A DNA stretch of 7,780 nt from Bacteroidales bacterium (GTDB taxonomy: Bacteria; Bacteroidota; Bacteroidia; Bacteroidales; P3), in assembly GCA_017647065.1 (NCBI GenBank), contig JAGCLI010000175.1:1-7780 (forward strand). Direction: 5' to 3'. A program made the translations under genes and the position numbers. Under the pieces are notes generated by a model that saw only the letters and a list, made by a program, of their open reading frames with translations, had not been told where the DNA came from and did not search any database. Shown here piece after piece: positions 1 to 6,493 of this stretch (its first letter is position 1; every line of letters begins with the position of its first letter).

Positions 1-232
1 CCTTTATTACTTGACCTGCTTTTAAGTTTTCGGCAGTTAAGCCTGGATTAACCTCTATAATATCCTTTTCTGTCAAAAAAAAGTTTCTTGAAATCCTATA
101 TAAAGTTTCACCTTTCTCTACTTTATGAATTCCAAGCACATCATCGTCATTTCCATTATTAGTTTGAGAATATGCTGTTTTAAAACATACTAACACAAAC
201 AAAAAACAAATCAATTTAACAAAATATCTCAT
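1..232 (-). CDS. Secreted LysM-domain protein, 5' part only (runs off left edge)
   Basis: The minus strand reads open from an ATG at 232-230 to the window edge, giving 77 complete codons. Residues 1-22 form a signal peptide: MRYFVK, a hydrophobic stretch rich in Leu, Phe, Val and Cys, then TAYS followed by Gln, so cleavage near residue 22 is likely. After a short acidic linker (NNGNDDD), residues 36-77 match a LysM domain: HKVEKGETLYRISRNF, a DIIEVNPGL centre and LKAGQVIK at the end. LysM domains bind N-acetylglucosamine-containing glycans such as peptidoglycan, so an exported, wall-associated protein is likely. The start lies 24 bases beyond the guaA stop with no promoter seen between, so co-transcription with guaA is inferred. 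The remaining domains are outside the window, so the overall function is unknown; Bacteroidales have larger LysM proteins with further C-terminal domains, but this cannot be judged here. Confidence 0.85.
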   Translation of the reverse strand, partial: MRYFVKLICFLFVLVCFKTAYSQTNNGNDDDVLGIHKVEKGETLYRISRNFFLTEKDIIEVNPGLTAENLKAGQVIK

Positions 233-256
233 AACAATAATCTTAAAAATCTATAA

Positions 257-1780
257 TTATTCCCATTCAATAGTTGCAGGAGGTTTTGAGCTGATATCAT
301 AACATACTCTATTCACTCCACGAACTTTATTTATAATTTCATTAGACACCTTTGCTAAGAACTCATACGGCAAATAAGACCAATCAGCTGTCATTCCATC
401 AACAGATTCCACTGCTCTAAGAGCAACAACTCTTTCATAAGTTCTTTCATCACCCATTACACCAACAGATTGTATAGGAAGCAAAACAGCACCTGCTTGC
501 CAAACCTTATCATACAAACCGTCCTTTTTCAAATTATCTATAAAAATAGCATCAACCTCTTGAAGAATTGCTACTTTCTCAGCAGTAACATCACCTAATA
601 TTCTTATAGCTAAACCAGGCCCTGGGAAAGGATGACGACCTAAAAGTTCATGTTTCAAACCTAAGGCTTTACCAACTCTTCTTACCTCATCTTTAAACAA
701 AGATCTTAATGGCTCAACTATTTTCAGTTTCATATAATCTGGAAGTCCTCCAACATTATGATGAGACTTAATTGTAACGCTCGGACCTTTTACACTGCAA
801 CTCTCAATTACATCTGGATAAATTGTACCTTGAGCTAACCATTTTACATCTTTGATTTTTGCAGCCTCTGCATCAAAAACATCTATAAAAGTCTTACCTA
901 TTGCTTTTCTTTTCTTTTCAGGATCGGTTAAACCTTCAAGAGCAGAATAGAATTCTTTCTTTGCATCAACTCCAACAACGTTTAAACCCATTCCTTTATA
1001 AGAAGCCAAAACATCTTCAAACTCATTTTTACGCAAAAGGCCATTATCAACAAATATACAATTAAGATTTTTTCCTATTGCCTTATGCAACAAAAGAGCA
1101 GCAACTGAAGAATCCACTCCACCGCTTAATCCCAAAACTACTTTATCGTCTTGCAATTTTTCTTTCAAAGCTTGAATTGTTGTATCTATGAAAGAATCTT
1201 CTGTCCAACTTTGCTCACAACCACAAACTCCAACAACAAAGTTTTTAAGAATAGTTAAGCCATCTATTGAATGATAAACTTCTGGGTGAAATTGAATTGC
1301 ATAAGTTTCTTCACCATCTATTTTATATCCTGCATTCTTTACACTTTCTGTTGAACAGATTACTTTATAGTTTTCTGGCATTGACTCAATTGTATCGCCG
1401 TGAGACATCCATACTTGAGAGTTTTCCCCTACCCCTTTAAACAAAGCAGAGTCTTTATCCACATAATTAAGGTGTGCACGACCATATTCTCTAATTTTAC
1501 TTGCAACTACATTTCCGCCAAAAGCTTGTACCATATATTGAGCACCATAACAAACTCCTAAAACAGGCATTTTACCTTTAAACCACAAATCTGGCTTTGG
1601 AGCATCTTGATCTCTTACGCTACAAGGGCTACCACTAAGAATTACCCCTTTCACATCATCTGTAAATTTAGGAGGATTATTAAATGGATGTATCTCACAA
1701 TAAACATTTAATTCTCTTACTTTTCTTGCAATCAACTGTGTGTATTGTGAACCGTGATCTAATATTATTATTGTTTGCAT
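257..1780 (-). CDS. guaA: GMP synthase (glutamine-hydrolysing)
   Basis: This enzyme converts XMP, glutamine and ATP to GMP, the last step of de novo GMP synthesis in the cytoplasm. The protein has 507 residues, normal for a bacterial GuaA. Residues 1 to about 185 are a class I glutamine amidotransferase with the nucleophile Cys77 in GVCYGAQ and the His165/Glu167 pair in FHPE. The ATP-pyrophosphatase domain follows, with its P-loop SGGVDSS at 219-225. The C-terminal dimerisation domain ends in KPPATIEWE, the conserved tail that helps bind XMP. The ATG at 1780 gives the usual N-terminus, in which the [20 protein letters not shown] block begins at residue 4. All key residues are present and the frame is intact. 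It is transcribed divergently from the glycan operon, and the LysM gene lies 24 bases downstream on the same strand. Confidence 0.98.
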   Translation of the reverse strand: MQTIIILDHGSQYTQLIARKVRELNVYCEIHPFNNPPKFTDDVKGVILSGSPCSVRDQDAPKPDLWFKGKMPVLGVCYGAQYMVQAFGGNVVASKIREYGRAHLNYVDKDSALFKGVGENSQVWMSHGDTIESMPENYKVICSTESVKNAGYKIDGEETYAIQFHPEVYHSIDGLTILKNFVVGVCGCEQSWTEDSFIDTTIQALKEKLQDDKVVLGLSGGVDSSVAALLLHKAIGKNLNCIFVDNGLLRKNEFEDVLASYKGMGLNVVGVDAKKEFYSALEGLTDPEKKRKAIGKTFIDVFDAEAAKIKDVKWLAQGTIYPDVIESCSVKGPSVTIKSHHNVGGLPDYMKLKIVEPLRSLFKDEVRRVGKALGLKHELLGRHPFPGPGLAIRILGDVTAEKVAILQEVDAIFIDNLKKDGLYDKVWQAGAVLLPIQSVGVMGDERTYERVVALRAVESVDGMTADWSYLPYEFLAKVSNEIINKVRGVNRVCYDISSKPPATIEWE

Positions 1781-1832
1781 TGTTTTTATTGTTTTAATTT
1801 ATTAAAAAATACCCATTGTACTAAACAATTTT

Positions 1833-1840
1833 CAAAATTA
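1833..1840 (-). promoter_or_regulatory. Candidate -7 element for guaA
   Basis: Read on the minus strand this is TAATTTTG, a match to the Bacteroidota -7 consensus TAnnTTTG. It would start transcription about 45 bases before the guaA ATG. No convincing TTTG-type -33 element lies 17-23 bases upstream, and chance matches are common in such AT-rich DNA, so the call is tentative. Confidence 0.35.
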
Positions 1841-1924
1841 CAAAAAATATTTTAATTCTAAGAAATAATTTTTCAAAACAAAGAAATAATTTTTTAATTC
1901 TTTGAAATATTTTTCTAATTCAAA
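1841..1924. repeat. Four degenerate 21-bp A/T-rich tandem repeats between divergent promoters
   Basis: Units begin at 1841, 1862, 1883 and 1904, each exactly 21 bases long. By hand, units 2 and 3 agree at about 15 of 21 positions; units 3 and 4, and units 1 and 3, agree at about 16. The core reads GAAATAATTTTTTAATTC, with A- and T-tracts recurring at the same phase. The pentamer CAAAG at 1879 and 1921 alternates with its complement CTTTG at 1900, again 21 bases apart. Twenty-one bases is two helical turns, so the tracts face one side of the helix, as in intrinsically bent DNA or a row of protein sites. The array ends ten bases before the plus-strand -7 element. Function is inferred only. Confidence 0.55.
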
Positions 1925-1934
1925 GGAAAATTAC

Positions 1935-1942
1935 TACCTTTG
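1935..1942 (+). promoter_or_regulatory. Bacteroidota-type -7 promoter element for the glycan operon
   Basis: TACCTTTG matches TAnnTTTG, the -7 element used by the primary sigma factor of Bacteroidota. It lies 22 bases before the start codon at 1965, so the leader would be short, roughly 15-20 bases and A-rich, with no Shine-Dalgarno sequence. The -33 element is weak: the best-placed candidate is the T-run at 1911-1914, 20 bases upstream, while a proper TTTG at 1901-1904 is 30 bases away and too far by the usual spacing. The 21-bp repeats immediately upstream may compensate for this as an UP-like or regulator-bound region. Confidence 0.65.
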
Positions 1943-1964
1943 CCGAAAATAAAAAAACTAAGTT

Positions 1965-3080
1965 ATGATTTGGATATCATGTTTTGTAGCAGCATTTATT
2001 TTAGTCTATCTTTTGATGCCTATTTTCATTAGATTGATGGAAAAATACAAAATCTTAGACTCCTCCGGCGGAAGAAAGATTCACAAAGGCTACACTGCAC
2101 ACTTAGGAGGCGTAGTAATATTTGTTGCTTTTGCAATAGCAATGTTTTCTTCCGTACTTCAAATGGTAGATAAAGTAAACATGATACAACTTTTAGCCTT
2201 TATAATTCTTTTATCCATTGTTGTAGTTTTGGGTATTAGAGATGACATGAACTCCCTTTCTCCAAAAATAAAACTATTCTGTGAAATATTAGTAGGATTC
2301 CTTTTTTGCTATTTAGATATTAGACTTTATAGTTTTTATGGCTTATTTGGAGTTGGAGAATTACCCGTTTGGCTATCCTATATACTTACAATAGCCTTAA
2401 TAATCGTAGTTTGCAACGCATACAACCTTATTGACGGAATAGATGGTCAAGCAGGAATGCAAGCATTATCTGTTTTCATCTTCCTTGCAGGCTTTTTAAT
2501 GCACCTAATCTACACAACAAACGTATTAAACTTAGACTCATTTTTTGCAAACGCTAATTTCTGGATGATAGCCTTTGTAGCAATTATCGGAAGCATTGTA
2601 GGATTTTTGGTTTTCAATTGGCAGCCAGCCAAAATCTTTATGGGCGATACAGGAAGTTTATTTATAGGCACACTAATTGCACTTTCGATAATAATGTCAA
2701 TGAATTACAGCGGAGCAGATCCTATTTTAATCAGTGGATATGAAATAAAAGCCAAAATTTTAGTCTTTCCTATGTTTTTTTTCTTGCCTTTTGCCGACAC
2801 TTTACGAGTATTTATTTCAAGAATAAAAAAAGGCAAATCACCATTCTTGGCAGATAAAACTCATATTCACCACTTCCTCTTACGCACAGGCTACTCGCAT
2901 CAACGCACAACAATAACCACATTTATAATTTCAGTAATTGTTTCACTAATATCAATCATTGTTGCATTCCTTATCAGCGATTTATATTACATTCTTTACA
3001 TTATTTTAATGTGGGTTATATATGTTTTTGTGCTTCGCTTTACTGTTCAAAAAAAGATTGCAAAACTAAAACAAGATTAA
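1965..3080 (+). CDS. Polyprenyl-phosphate sugar-1-phosphate transferase (WecA/TagO/MraY superfamily)
   Basis: An integral inner-membrane enzyme expected to move a sugar-1-phosphate, typically GlcNAc-1-phosphate from UDP-GlcNAc, onto undecaprenyl phosphate, the first step of a lipid-linked glycan. The protein has 371 residues and about ten to eleven hydrophobic segments. The family's cytoplasmic motifs are all visible: RKIHKGYTAHLGG at 37-49, the Asp pair Asp93-Asp94 in GIRDD, NLIDGIDG at 154-161, the metal-binding FMGDTGS at 225-231, and the His cluster HIHH at 300-303 within DKTHIHHFLL. The HIHH form fits the WecA/TagO branch rather than MraY of peptidoglycan synthesis, and no mur genes are nearby. 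It heads a four-gene operon with FtsE and two glycosyltransferases, which supports a role in starting a surface glycan. The sugar specificity cannot be read from the sequence. Confidence 0.92.
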   Translation: MIWISCFVAAFILVYLLMPIFIRLMEKYKILDSSGGRKIHKGYTAHLGGVVIFVAFAIAMFSSVLQMVDKVNMIQLLAFIILLSIVVVLGIRDDMNSLSPKIKLFCEILVGFLFCYLDIRLYSFYGLFGVGELPVWLSYILTIALIIVVCNAYNLIDGIDGQAGMQALSVFIFLAGFLMHLIYTTNVLNLDSFFANANFWMIAFVAIIGSIVGFLVFNWQPAKIFMGDTGSLFIGTLIALSIIMSMNYSGADPILISGYEIKAKILVFPMFFFLPFADTLRVFISRIKKGKSPFLADKTHIHHFLLRTGYSHQRTTITTFIISVIVSLISIIVAFLISDLYYILYIILMWVIYVFVLRFTVQKKIAKLKQD

Positions 3081-3084
3081 ACAA

Positions 3085-3756
3085 ATGGAAAATATAGAAT
3101 CGGTAATAAAATATAGCGGTGTAGATTTAGAATTTGAAAAGACTATACTATCAGGAGTAAACCTTGATATAAAGAAAGGAGAATTTGTATATCTTATTGG
3201 AAAGACAGGCTCTGGAAAATCCTCTCTTTTAAAATCAATCTATGCTGACATTCGCATAGAAGTAGGATCTGCATACGTTTGCGGTTTTACTCTAAACGGA
3301 TTAAAAAAATCAAAAATCCCTTTATTAAGACGTAAATTAGGAATAATATTTCAAGACTTCCAATTGTTAAAAGACAGATCTGTTTATGACAATCTTGCAT
3401 TTGTGTTAAAAGCAACAGGTTGGAAAGACAAAAAAGCAATGAACGAACGCATTCTTCAAGCCTTAGACGATGTTGGGTTATTGATGAAAGCAAACGAACA
3501 AGCATGTGATTTAAGCGAAGGAGAAATGCAAAGAGTTTCTATTGCAAGAGCAATTGTCAATCAACCAGAATTGATTTTGGCAGATGAGCCTACAGGAAAT
3601 CTTGACCCTATTACAAGCGAGGAAATAGTGAAATTGCTAATGGAAATAAATAAAAAACATGGCACTACAGTACTTATGGCAACCCATGACTACATTGTAC
3701 TTGACAAATTCCGAGCAAAAGTGATTGCTTGTGAAGATGGAAAAATTGTTTCATAG
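3085..3756 (+). CDS. ftsE: FtsE-type cell-division ABC transporter ATPase
   Basis: A 223-residue ABC ATPase. In other bacteria FtsE pairs with the membrane protein FtsX at the division site and controls peptidoglycan hydrolases. Visible motifs are Walker A GKTGSGKS at 39-46, the Q-loop Gln90 in IIFQDFQLL, the signature LSEGEMQR at 143-150, Walker B LILADE ending at Asp167-Glu168, the D-loop NLD at 172-174 and the H-loop His201. The stretch FQDFQLLKDRSVYDNLAFVLKATGW resembles Bacteroidota FtsE rather than LolD, whose equivalent stretch reads FVYQFHYLLNEFTALEN elsewhere in this window. The signature has Glu in place of the first Gly of LSGGE. It starts 4 bases after the preceding transferase gene, so the two are surely co-transcribed. 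No ftsX is present in the window. The alternative is another small lipid or envelope ABC ATPase of the same superfamily. Confidence 0.85.
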   Translation: MENIESVIKYSGVDLEFEKTILSGVNLDIKKGEFVYLIGKTGSGKSSLLKSIYADIRIEVGSAYVCGFTLNGLKKSKIPLLRRKLGIIFQDFQLLKDRSVYDNLAFVLKATGWKDKKAMNERILQALDDVGLLMKANEQACDLSEGEMQRVSIARAIVNQPELILADEPTGNLDPITSEEIVKLLMEINKKHGTTVLMATHDYIVLDKFRAKVIACEDGKIVS

Positions 3757-3767
3757 ATTGTGAATTT

Positions 3768-4868
3768 ATGAAACGTATATGCGTAAGTGTAAGTAACGAT
3801 TTAATTTGCGATAATAGGGTAAATAAAACCTGTAAAAGCCTTGTCGATTATGGTTTAAGTGTAAAACTAATCGGCAGGGCTTTTAAAAATTCTCCTAATT
3901 TAACCCCTCGTAACTATCAATGCAAGAGATTACCTATTTTTTTTAGAAAAAACGCTATCTATTATGCAGAACTAAACTTCAAACTATTCTTTCACCTACT
4001 TTTTTCAAAGCAAGATTTTCTTTGGGCGAATGATTTAGACACACTACTTCCTAATTACTTAGTTGCAAAACTTAAAAAAAAGCCCTTAATCTTTGACTCT
4101 CACGAACATTTCACACAAGTTCCTGAATTAAAATCCAATCCTTTTGCGCAAAGAGTATGGAAAATCATAGAAAAGCACTGCATTAAAGGCTGTGATGCAG
4201 TTTTTACTGTTTGTAATCCAATAAAAAATTACTTCAAAGAAGAATACAACGAAGAAAGCATTGTAGTTAGAAATATCCCTCCAAAAATATTTTTCAAACA
4301 AGAAACAATCTCTTCCTCAAAAAAAGAAAACATAATTGTATGGCAAGGAGCAGTAAACATAGAAAGAGGATTAGAAGAATTATGCGAAGCAATGCAGTGG
4401 ATTGATGCACGACTTCTCATCATGGGAGTAGGTGATATAAAATCCGATTTAGAAAAAAAAGTAAAAGCACTACAACTTGAAGACAAAATACACTTCCTTG
4501 GACGATTGCCTTTTGAAGAAATGATGAACAAAACAAAGAATGCAAAATTAGCAATCTCTATTGACAAGGCTATAAACGGCAATTATGCTATTAGTTTACC
4601 AAATAAAATATTTGAATACATTGCTTGCTCAGTTCCTGTCTTAGTTTCACCCCTACAAGAAATCAAACTAATAGTAGAAAAATACAAAACAGGAGAATTT
4701 CTCTCTTCTTACAATCCACAAGATTTAGCAAAACAAATCACAAATCTTTTAAACAACAACATAAAGCTTGACCTAATTGCAGAAAATTGCAAAAAAGCCG
4801 CCAAAGAATTATGTTGGGAAAACGAAGAAACTCAAATTTTCAAAACAATAAAACAATTGGAGAAATAA
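3768..4868 (+). CDS. GT-B fold glycosyltransferase (GT4-like)
   Basis: A 366-residue glycosyltransferase with two Rossmann-like halves. The N-terminal half begins MKRICVSVSNDLICDNRVNKTCKSL, a pattern of GT4-type enzymes in Bacteroidota, and contains FDSHEHF at 109-115. The C-terminal half starts near residue 188 (IIVWQGAVNIERGLEEL) and holds LLIMGVGD at 217-223, IHFLGRLPFEEM at 241-252 and the nucleotide-sugar binding region LPNKIFEYIACSVPVLVS at 277-294. Glu283 in KIFEY fits the second Glu of the E-x7-E motif; the first position is Ile275. No membrane segment is evident, so it is probably cytoplasmic or peripheral. It starts 11 bases after ftsE and overlaps the next glycosyltransferase by one base. 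It presumably adds a sugar to the lipid-linked intermediate started by the operon's first gene; donor and acceptor are unknown. Confidence 0.88.
   Translation: MKRICVSVSNDLICDNRVNKTCKSLVDYGLSVKLIGRAFKNSPNLTPRNYQCKRLPIFFRKNAIYYAELNFKLFFHLLFSKQDFLWANDLDTLLPNYLVAKLKKKPLIFDSHEHFTQVPELKSNPFAQRVWKIIEKHCIKGCDAVFTVCNPIKNYFKEEYNEESIVVRNIPPKIFFKQETISSSKKENIIVWQGAVNIERGLEELCEAMQWIDARLLIMGVGDIKSDLEKKVKALQLEDKIHFLGRLPFEEMMNKTKNAKLAISIDKAINGNYAISLPNKIFEYIACSVPVLVSPLQEIKLIVEKYKTGEFLSSYNPQDLAKQITNLLNNNIKLDLIAENCKKAAKELCWENEETQIFKTIKQLEK
4859..4863 (+). promoter_or_regulatory. Shine-Dalgarno-like GGAGA before the GT2 start
   Basis: GGAGA sits 4 bases before the ATG at 4868, inside the last codons of the preceding gene. 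Most genes here lack such a signal. It supports 4868 as the true start and suggests translational coupling through the TAATG stop/start overlap. Confidence 0.4.
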
Positions 4869-5740
4869 TGCTTTCAATCCTTATTCCTATCTATCAAGAA
4901 AATTGTGTAAACTTAGTAAACGACTTACTTCTTCAAGCAAAGGAATTAAGTTGTCAATGGGAAATATTAGTTTTTGACGATTGTTCTCCAATAAAATGCG
5001 AAGAAAACAAAGCAATTGCTCAACTTCCTAACGTAGAATACAGAGAATTAAGTGAAAATCTTGGACGCTCTCGCATAAGAAACCTTTTAGCAGAGACAGC
5101 AAAAGGAGATATTTTAATATTTTTAGATGGAGATAGTGGCATAGTTAGAAAAGATTTCCTAAAACGCTATTTGCAAGCAATCGAAACAAAAGATGTAGTG
5201 CGTGGAGGTACGGTTTATTGCAGCAAAGACAAATGTCCAAAAGGCTATGAATTACATTGGAAATATGGAACAAAGGTTGAAGCAAACAAAGCTCTGCAAG
5301 GCGAAGATATGTTTACGACAAATAACTTTTGTATTCGCAAAAAAATATTTTCATCTGTTCGTTTTCGCCAAGACATCAAAGGTTACGGACACGAAGACAC
5401 CTTATTTAAACTTGATTTAGAAGAGTTTAATTTTTCTTTCCAAAACATTGATAACCCCGTTGAACACTTAGGTTTAAAAACTTTTAAAGACTTTATTTCT
5501 TCTAATGAAAATGCTATAAAAACTCTAAGAAATATTTCAAAAAATCAAAGAAATAAAAAAATAATTCAAAGAATTAAAATCGTAAATGTGTACAATAAAT
5601 TAGAGAAGTATCATCTTGTTGGATTATACGTGCTTTTCTATAAAATAACAAGAAGACTTATGTTAAGCCTTCTTGCTAAAAAAAATCCAAGCCTTTTTAT
5701 TTTCAACCTATATAAATTAGGCGTTTACTGCAAAGGTTAA
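4868..5740 (+). CDS. GT-A fold glycosyltransferase family 2 protein
   Basis: Translated from 4868 the protein has 290 residues and opens MLSILIPIYQEN, the usual GT2 N-terminus. An in-frame ATG 81 bases upstream would add 27 basic residues with no family match that lie inside the preceding gene, so it is rejected. Motifs are Asp37-Asp38 in VFDDCSP, LDGDS at 86-90 (the metal-binding DxD) and GHEDT at 174-178 holding the likely catalytic acidic pair. The TTNNFCIRKKIF segment at 150-161 is typical of the family. The last hundred residues are Lys/Arg-rich, followed by hydrophobic-aromatic stretches (for example VGLYVLFYKITRRLMLSLL), which suggests peripheral membrane contact. It overlaps the GT4-like gene by one base (TAATG), so translation is probably coupled. 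It likely extends the same lipid-linked glycan; the sugar is unknown. Its stop overlaps the convergent rlmB stop. Confidence 0.9.
   Translation: MLSILIPIYQENCVNLVNDLLLQAKELSCQWEILVFDDCSPIKCEENKAIAQLPNVEYRELSENLGRSRIRNLLAETAKGDILIFLDGDSGIVRKDFLKRYLQAIETKDVVRGGTVYCSKDKCPKGYELHWKYGTKVEANKALQGEDMFTTNNFCIRKKIFSSVRFRQDIKGYGHEDTLFKLDLEEFNFSFQNIDNPVEHLGLKTFKDFISSNENAIKTLRNISKNQRNKKIIQRIKIVNVYNKLEKYHLVGLYVLFYKITRRLMLSLLAKKNPSLFIFNLYKLGVYCKG
5650..5674 (-). terminator. Candidate intrinsic terminator for the rlmB operon, inside the GT2 coding sequence
   Basis: On the minus strand the arms AAGAAGGCTTA and TAAGTCTTCTT pair over 11 bp around a 3-base ACA loop, with one G·U wobble. The hairpin is followed by GTTATTTTATAG, a loose U-rich tail. 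It lies 63 bases beyond the rlmB stop. On the plus strand the wobble becomes an A·C mismatch and no U-run follows, so the structure suits the minus-strand transcript. The stem is A/T-rich and the tail is interrupted, so efficiency is uncertain. Confidence 0.45.
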
Positions 5741-5754
5741 ATTCCTAATCTTTG
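5731..5754 (+). terminator. Weak hairpin at the end of the plus-strand operon
   Basis: CAAAGGTTA and TAATCTTTG pair over 9 bp with one G·U wobble around a 6-base AATTCC loop, spanning the GT2 stop codon. On the minus strand the wobble would be a C·A mismatch. The following bases (TCTTACAACC) are not a proper U-tract, so this may be a 3'-end stabilising or pausing hairpin rather than a true terminator, or chance. Confidence 0.25.
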
Positions 5755-6486
5755 TCTTACAACCTCAAAAAGCAATATTGAAGCTGCTGCTGAAACATTA
5801 AGACTTTCTATTTCACCTTTCATAGGTATTTTCACCAATTCATCAGACATTTTCAACATTGTAGGACTCACTCCACTTTCTTCGCTACCCATTACAAGCA
5901 TTAAAGGTTCACTTGCATTGATTTGAGTATATAATGCATTAGCTTTTTCACTTGCTGAGTAAATCTTTATATCGTGTGCTTTTATTGTATTAACAAATGT
6001 TTTAAGATTATTTATTCTGCAAACAGGTAAGCGTAAAAGTGCACCAGCTGATGTTTTTATTGCATCTTGATTAATAGGTGCTGAACCTTGTTGAGGAATT
6101 ATCAATCCATTTGCTCCTGCACATTCTGCACTTCTTGCAATAGCTCCAAGATTTCTAACATCTGTTACATTATCTAAGTATATCAAAAAAGCCTTTTCTC
6201 CTGTTGCATCTATATACTCAAACAATTCTTCCAATTCCCAATACTCTATATTTGAAAGTTGAGCAACTACGCCTTGGTGATTTTGTTTTCGTGAAAGATA
6301 ATCAAGCTTTTCAAGCGGAACATATTGTTGTTGAATATTTTTTCCACTTTGTTTGATAAGAGCTTTAAGTTCGGTGAACAATTTTCCTTGCAAATTACTT
6401 TGAAAATAAATCTTATCAATTTGTTTTCCTGCTTTTATTGCCTCCATCACAGGACGCAAACCATATACCATTTGATTTTTTTCCAT
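5737..6486 (-). CDS. rlmB: 23S rRNA (guanosine-2'-O-)-methyltransferase RlmB (TrmH/SpoU family)
   Basis: A SPOUT-class enzyme that uses S-adenosylmethionine to 2'-O-methylate 23S rRNA (G2251 in E. coli numbering). The protein has 249 residues, normal for the family. Residues 1 to about 80 are the small RNA-binding domain, with the opening MVYGLRPVMEAI and the NHQGVVA segment at 69-75. The knotted catalytic domain has motif 1 DNVTDVRNLGAIARSA at 105-120 (Asn112, Arg118), motif 2 LVMGSEESGVSP at 197-208 and motif 3 IPMKGEIESLNVSAAASI at 220-237. It starts 7 bases after the lolD stop, so it is the last gene of the patatin-lolD-rlmB operon. Its TAA overlaps the convergent GT2 TAA in a shared TTAA. 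Other TrmH paralogues methylate tRNA, but the N-terminal domain and NHQG motif favour RlmB. Confidence 0.92.
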   Translation of the reverse strand: MEKNQMVYGLRPVMEAIKAGKQIDKIYFQSNLQGKLFTELKALIKQSGKNIQQQYVPLEKLDYLSRKQNHQGVVAQLSNIEYWELEELFEYIDATGEKAFLIYLDNVTDVRNLGAIARSAECAGANGLIIPQQGSAPINQDAIKTSAGALLRLPVCRINNLKTFVNTIKAHDIKIYSASEKANALYTQINASEPLMLVMGSEESGVSPTMLKMSDELVKIPMKGEIESLNVSAAASILLFEVVRQRLGI

Positions 6487-6493
6487 ATCTTTT

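Noticed and set aside
1874..1877. CAAA (TTTG on the minus strand) as a -33 element for guaA
   Set aside because: It is 33 bases from the candidate -7 element, well beyond the usual 17-23 base spacing.
1965..3080. MraY (peptidoglycan lipid I synthesis) as the identity of the membrane transferase
   Set aside because: The HIHH cluster and the NLIDGIDG motif fit the WecA/TagO branch, and no mur or mra genes surround it.
4074..4081. Runs of eight A in coding genes (also 75-82, 4453-4460 and 5678-5685) as possible phase-variable tracts
   Set aside because: Runs of seven or eight A are frequent by chance at this base composition, encode Lys-rich or Phe-rich stretches, occur in most genes here and leave every frame intact.
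4229..4582. Open frame on the minus strand inside the GT4-like gene (117 codons); similar ones at 3287-3505 (minus), 5202-5420 (plus) and 6325-6672 (plus)
   Set aside because: All lie wholly or largely inside genes with clear family motifs, have no recognisable domains, and their composition is what the complementary or shifted frames of AT-rich genes give.
4787..4867. Upstream in-frame ATG that would lengthen the GT2 protein by 27 residues
   Set aside because: The extra residues are basic, unlike any GT2 N-terminus, and lie within the preceding gene. The ATG at 4868 gives MLSILIPIYQEN, has a GGAGA before it and makes a TAATG overlap.
5546..5580. CAAAG motifs 21 bases apart inside the GT2 gene, resembling the intergenic repeats
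   Set aside because: They encode a Gln-Arg pair recurring after seven residues in a Lys/Arg-rich segment; there are only two copies and no promoter nearby, so coincidence is the simpler reading.
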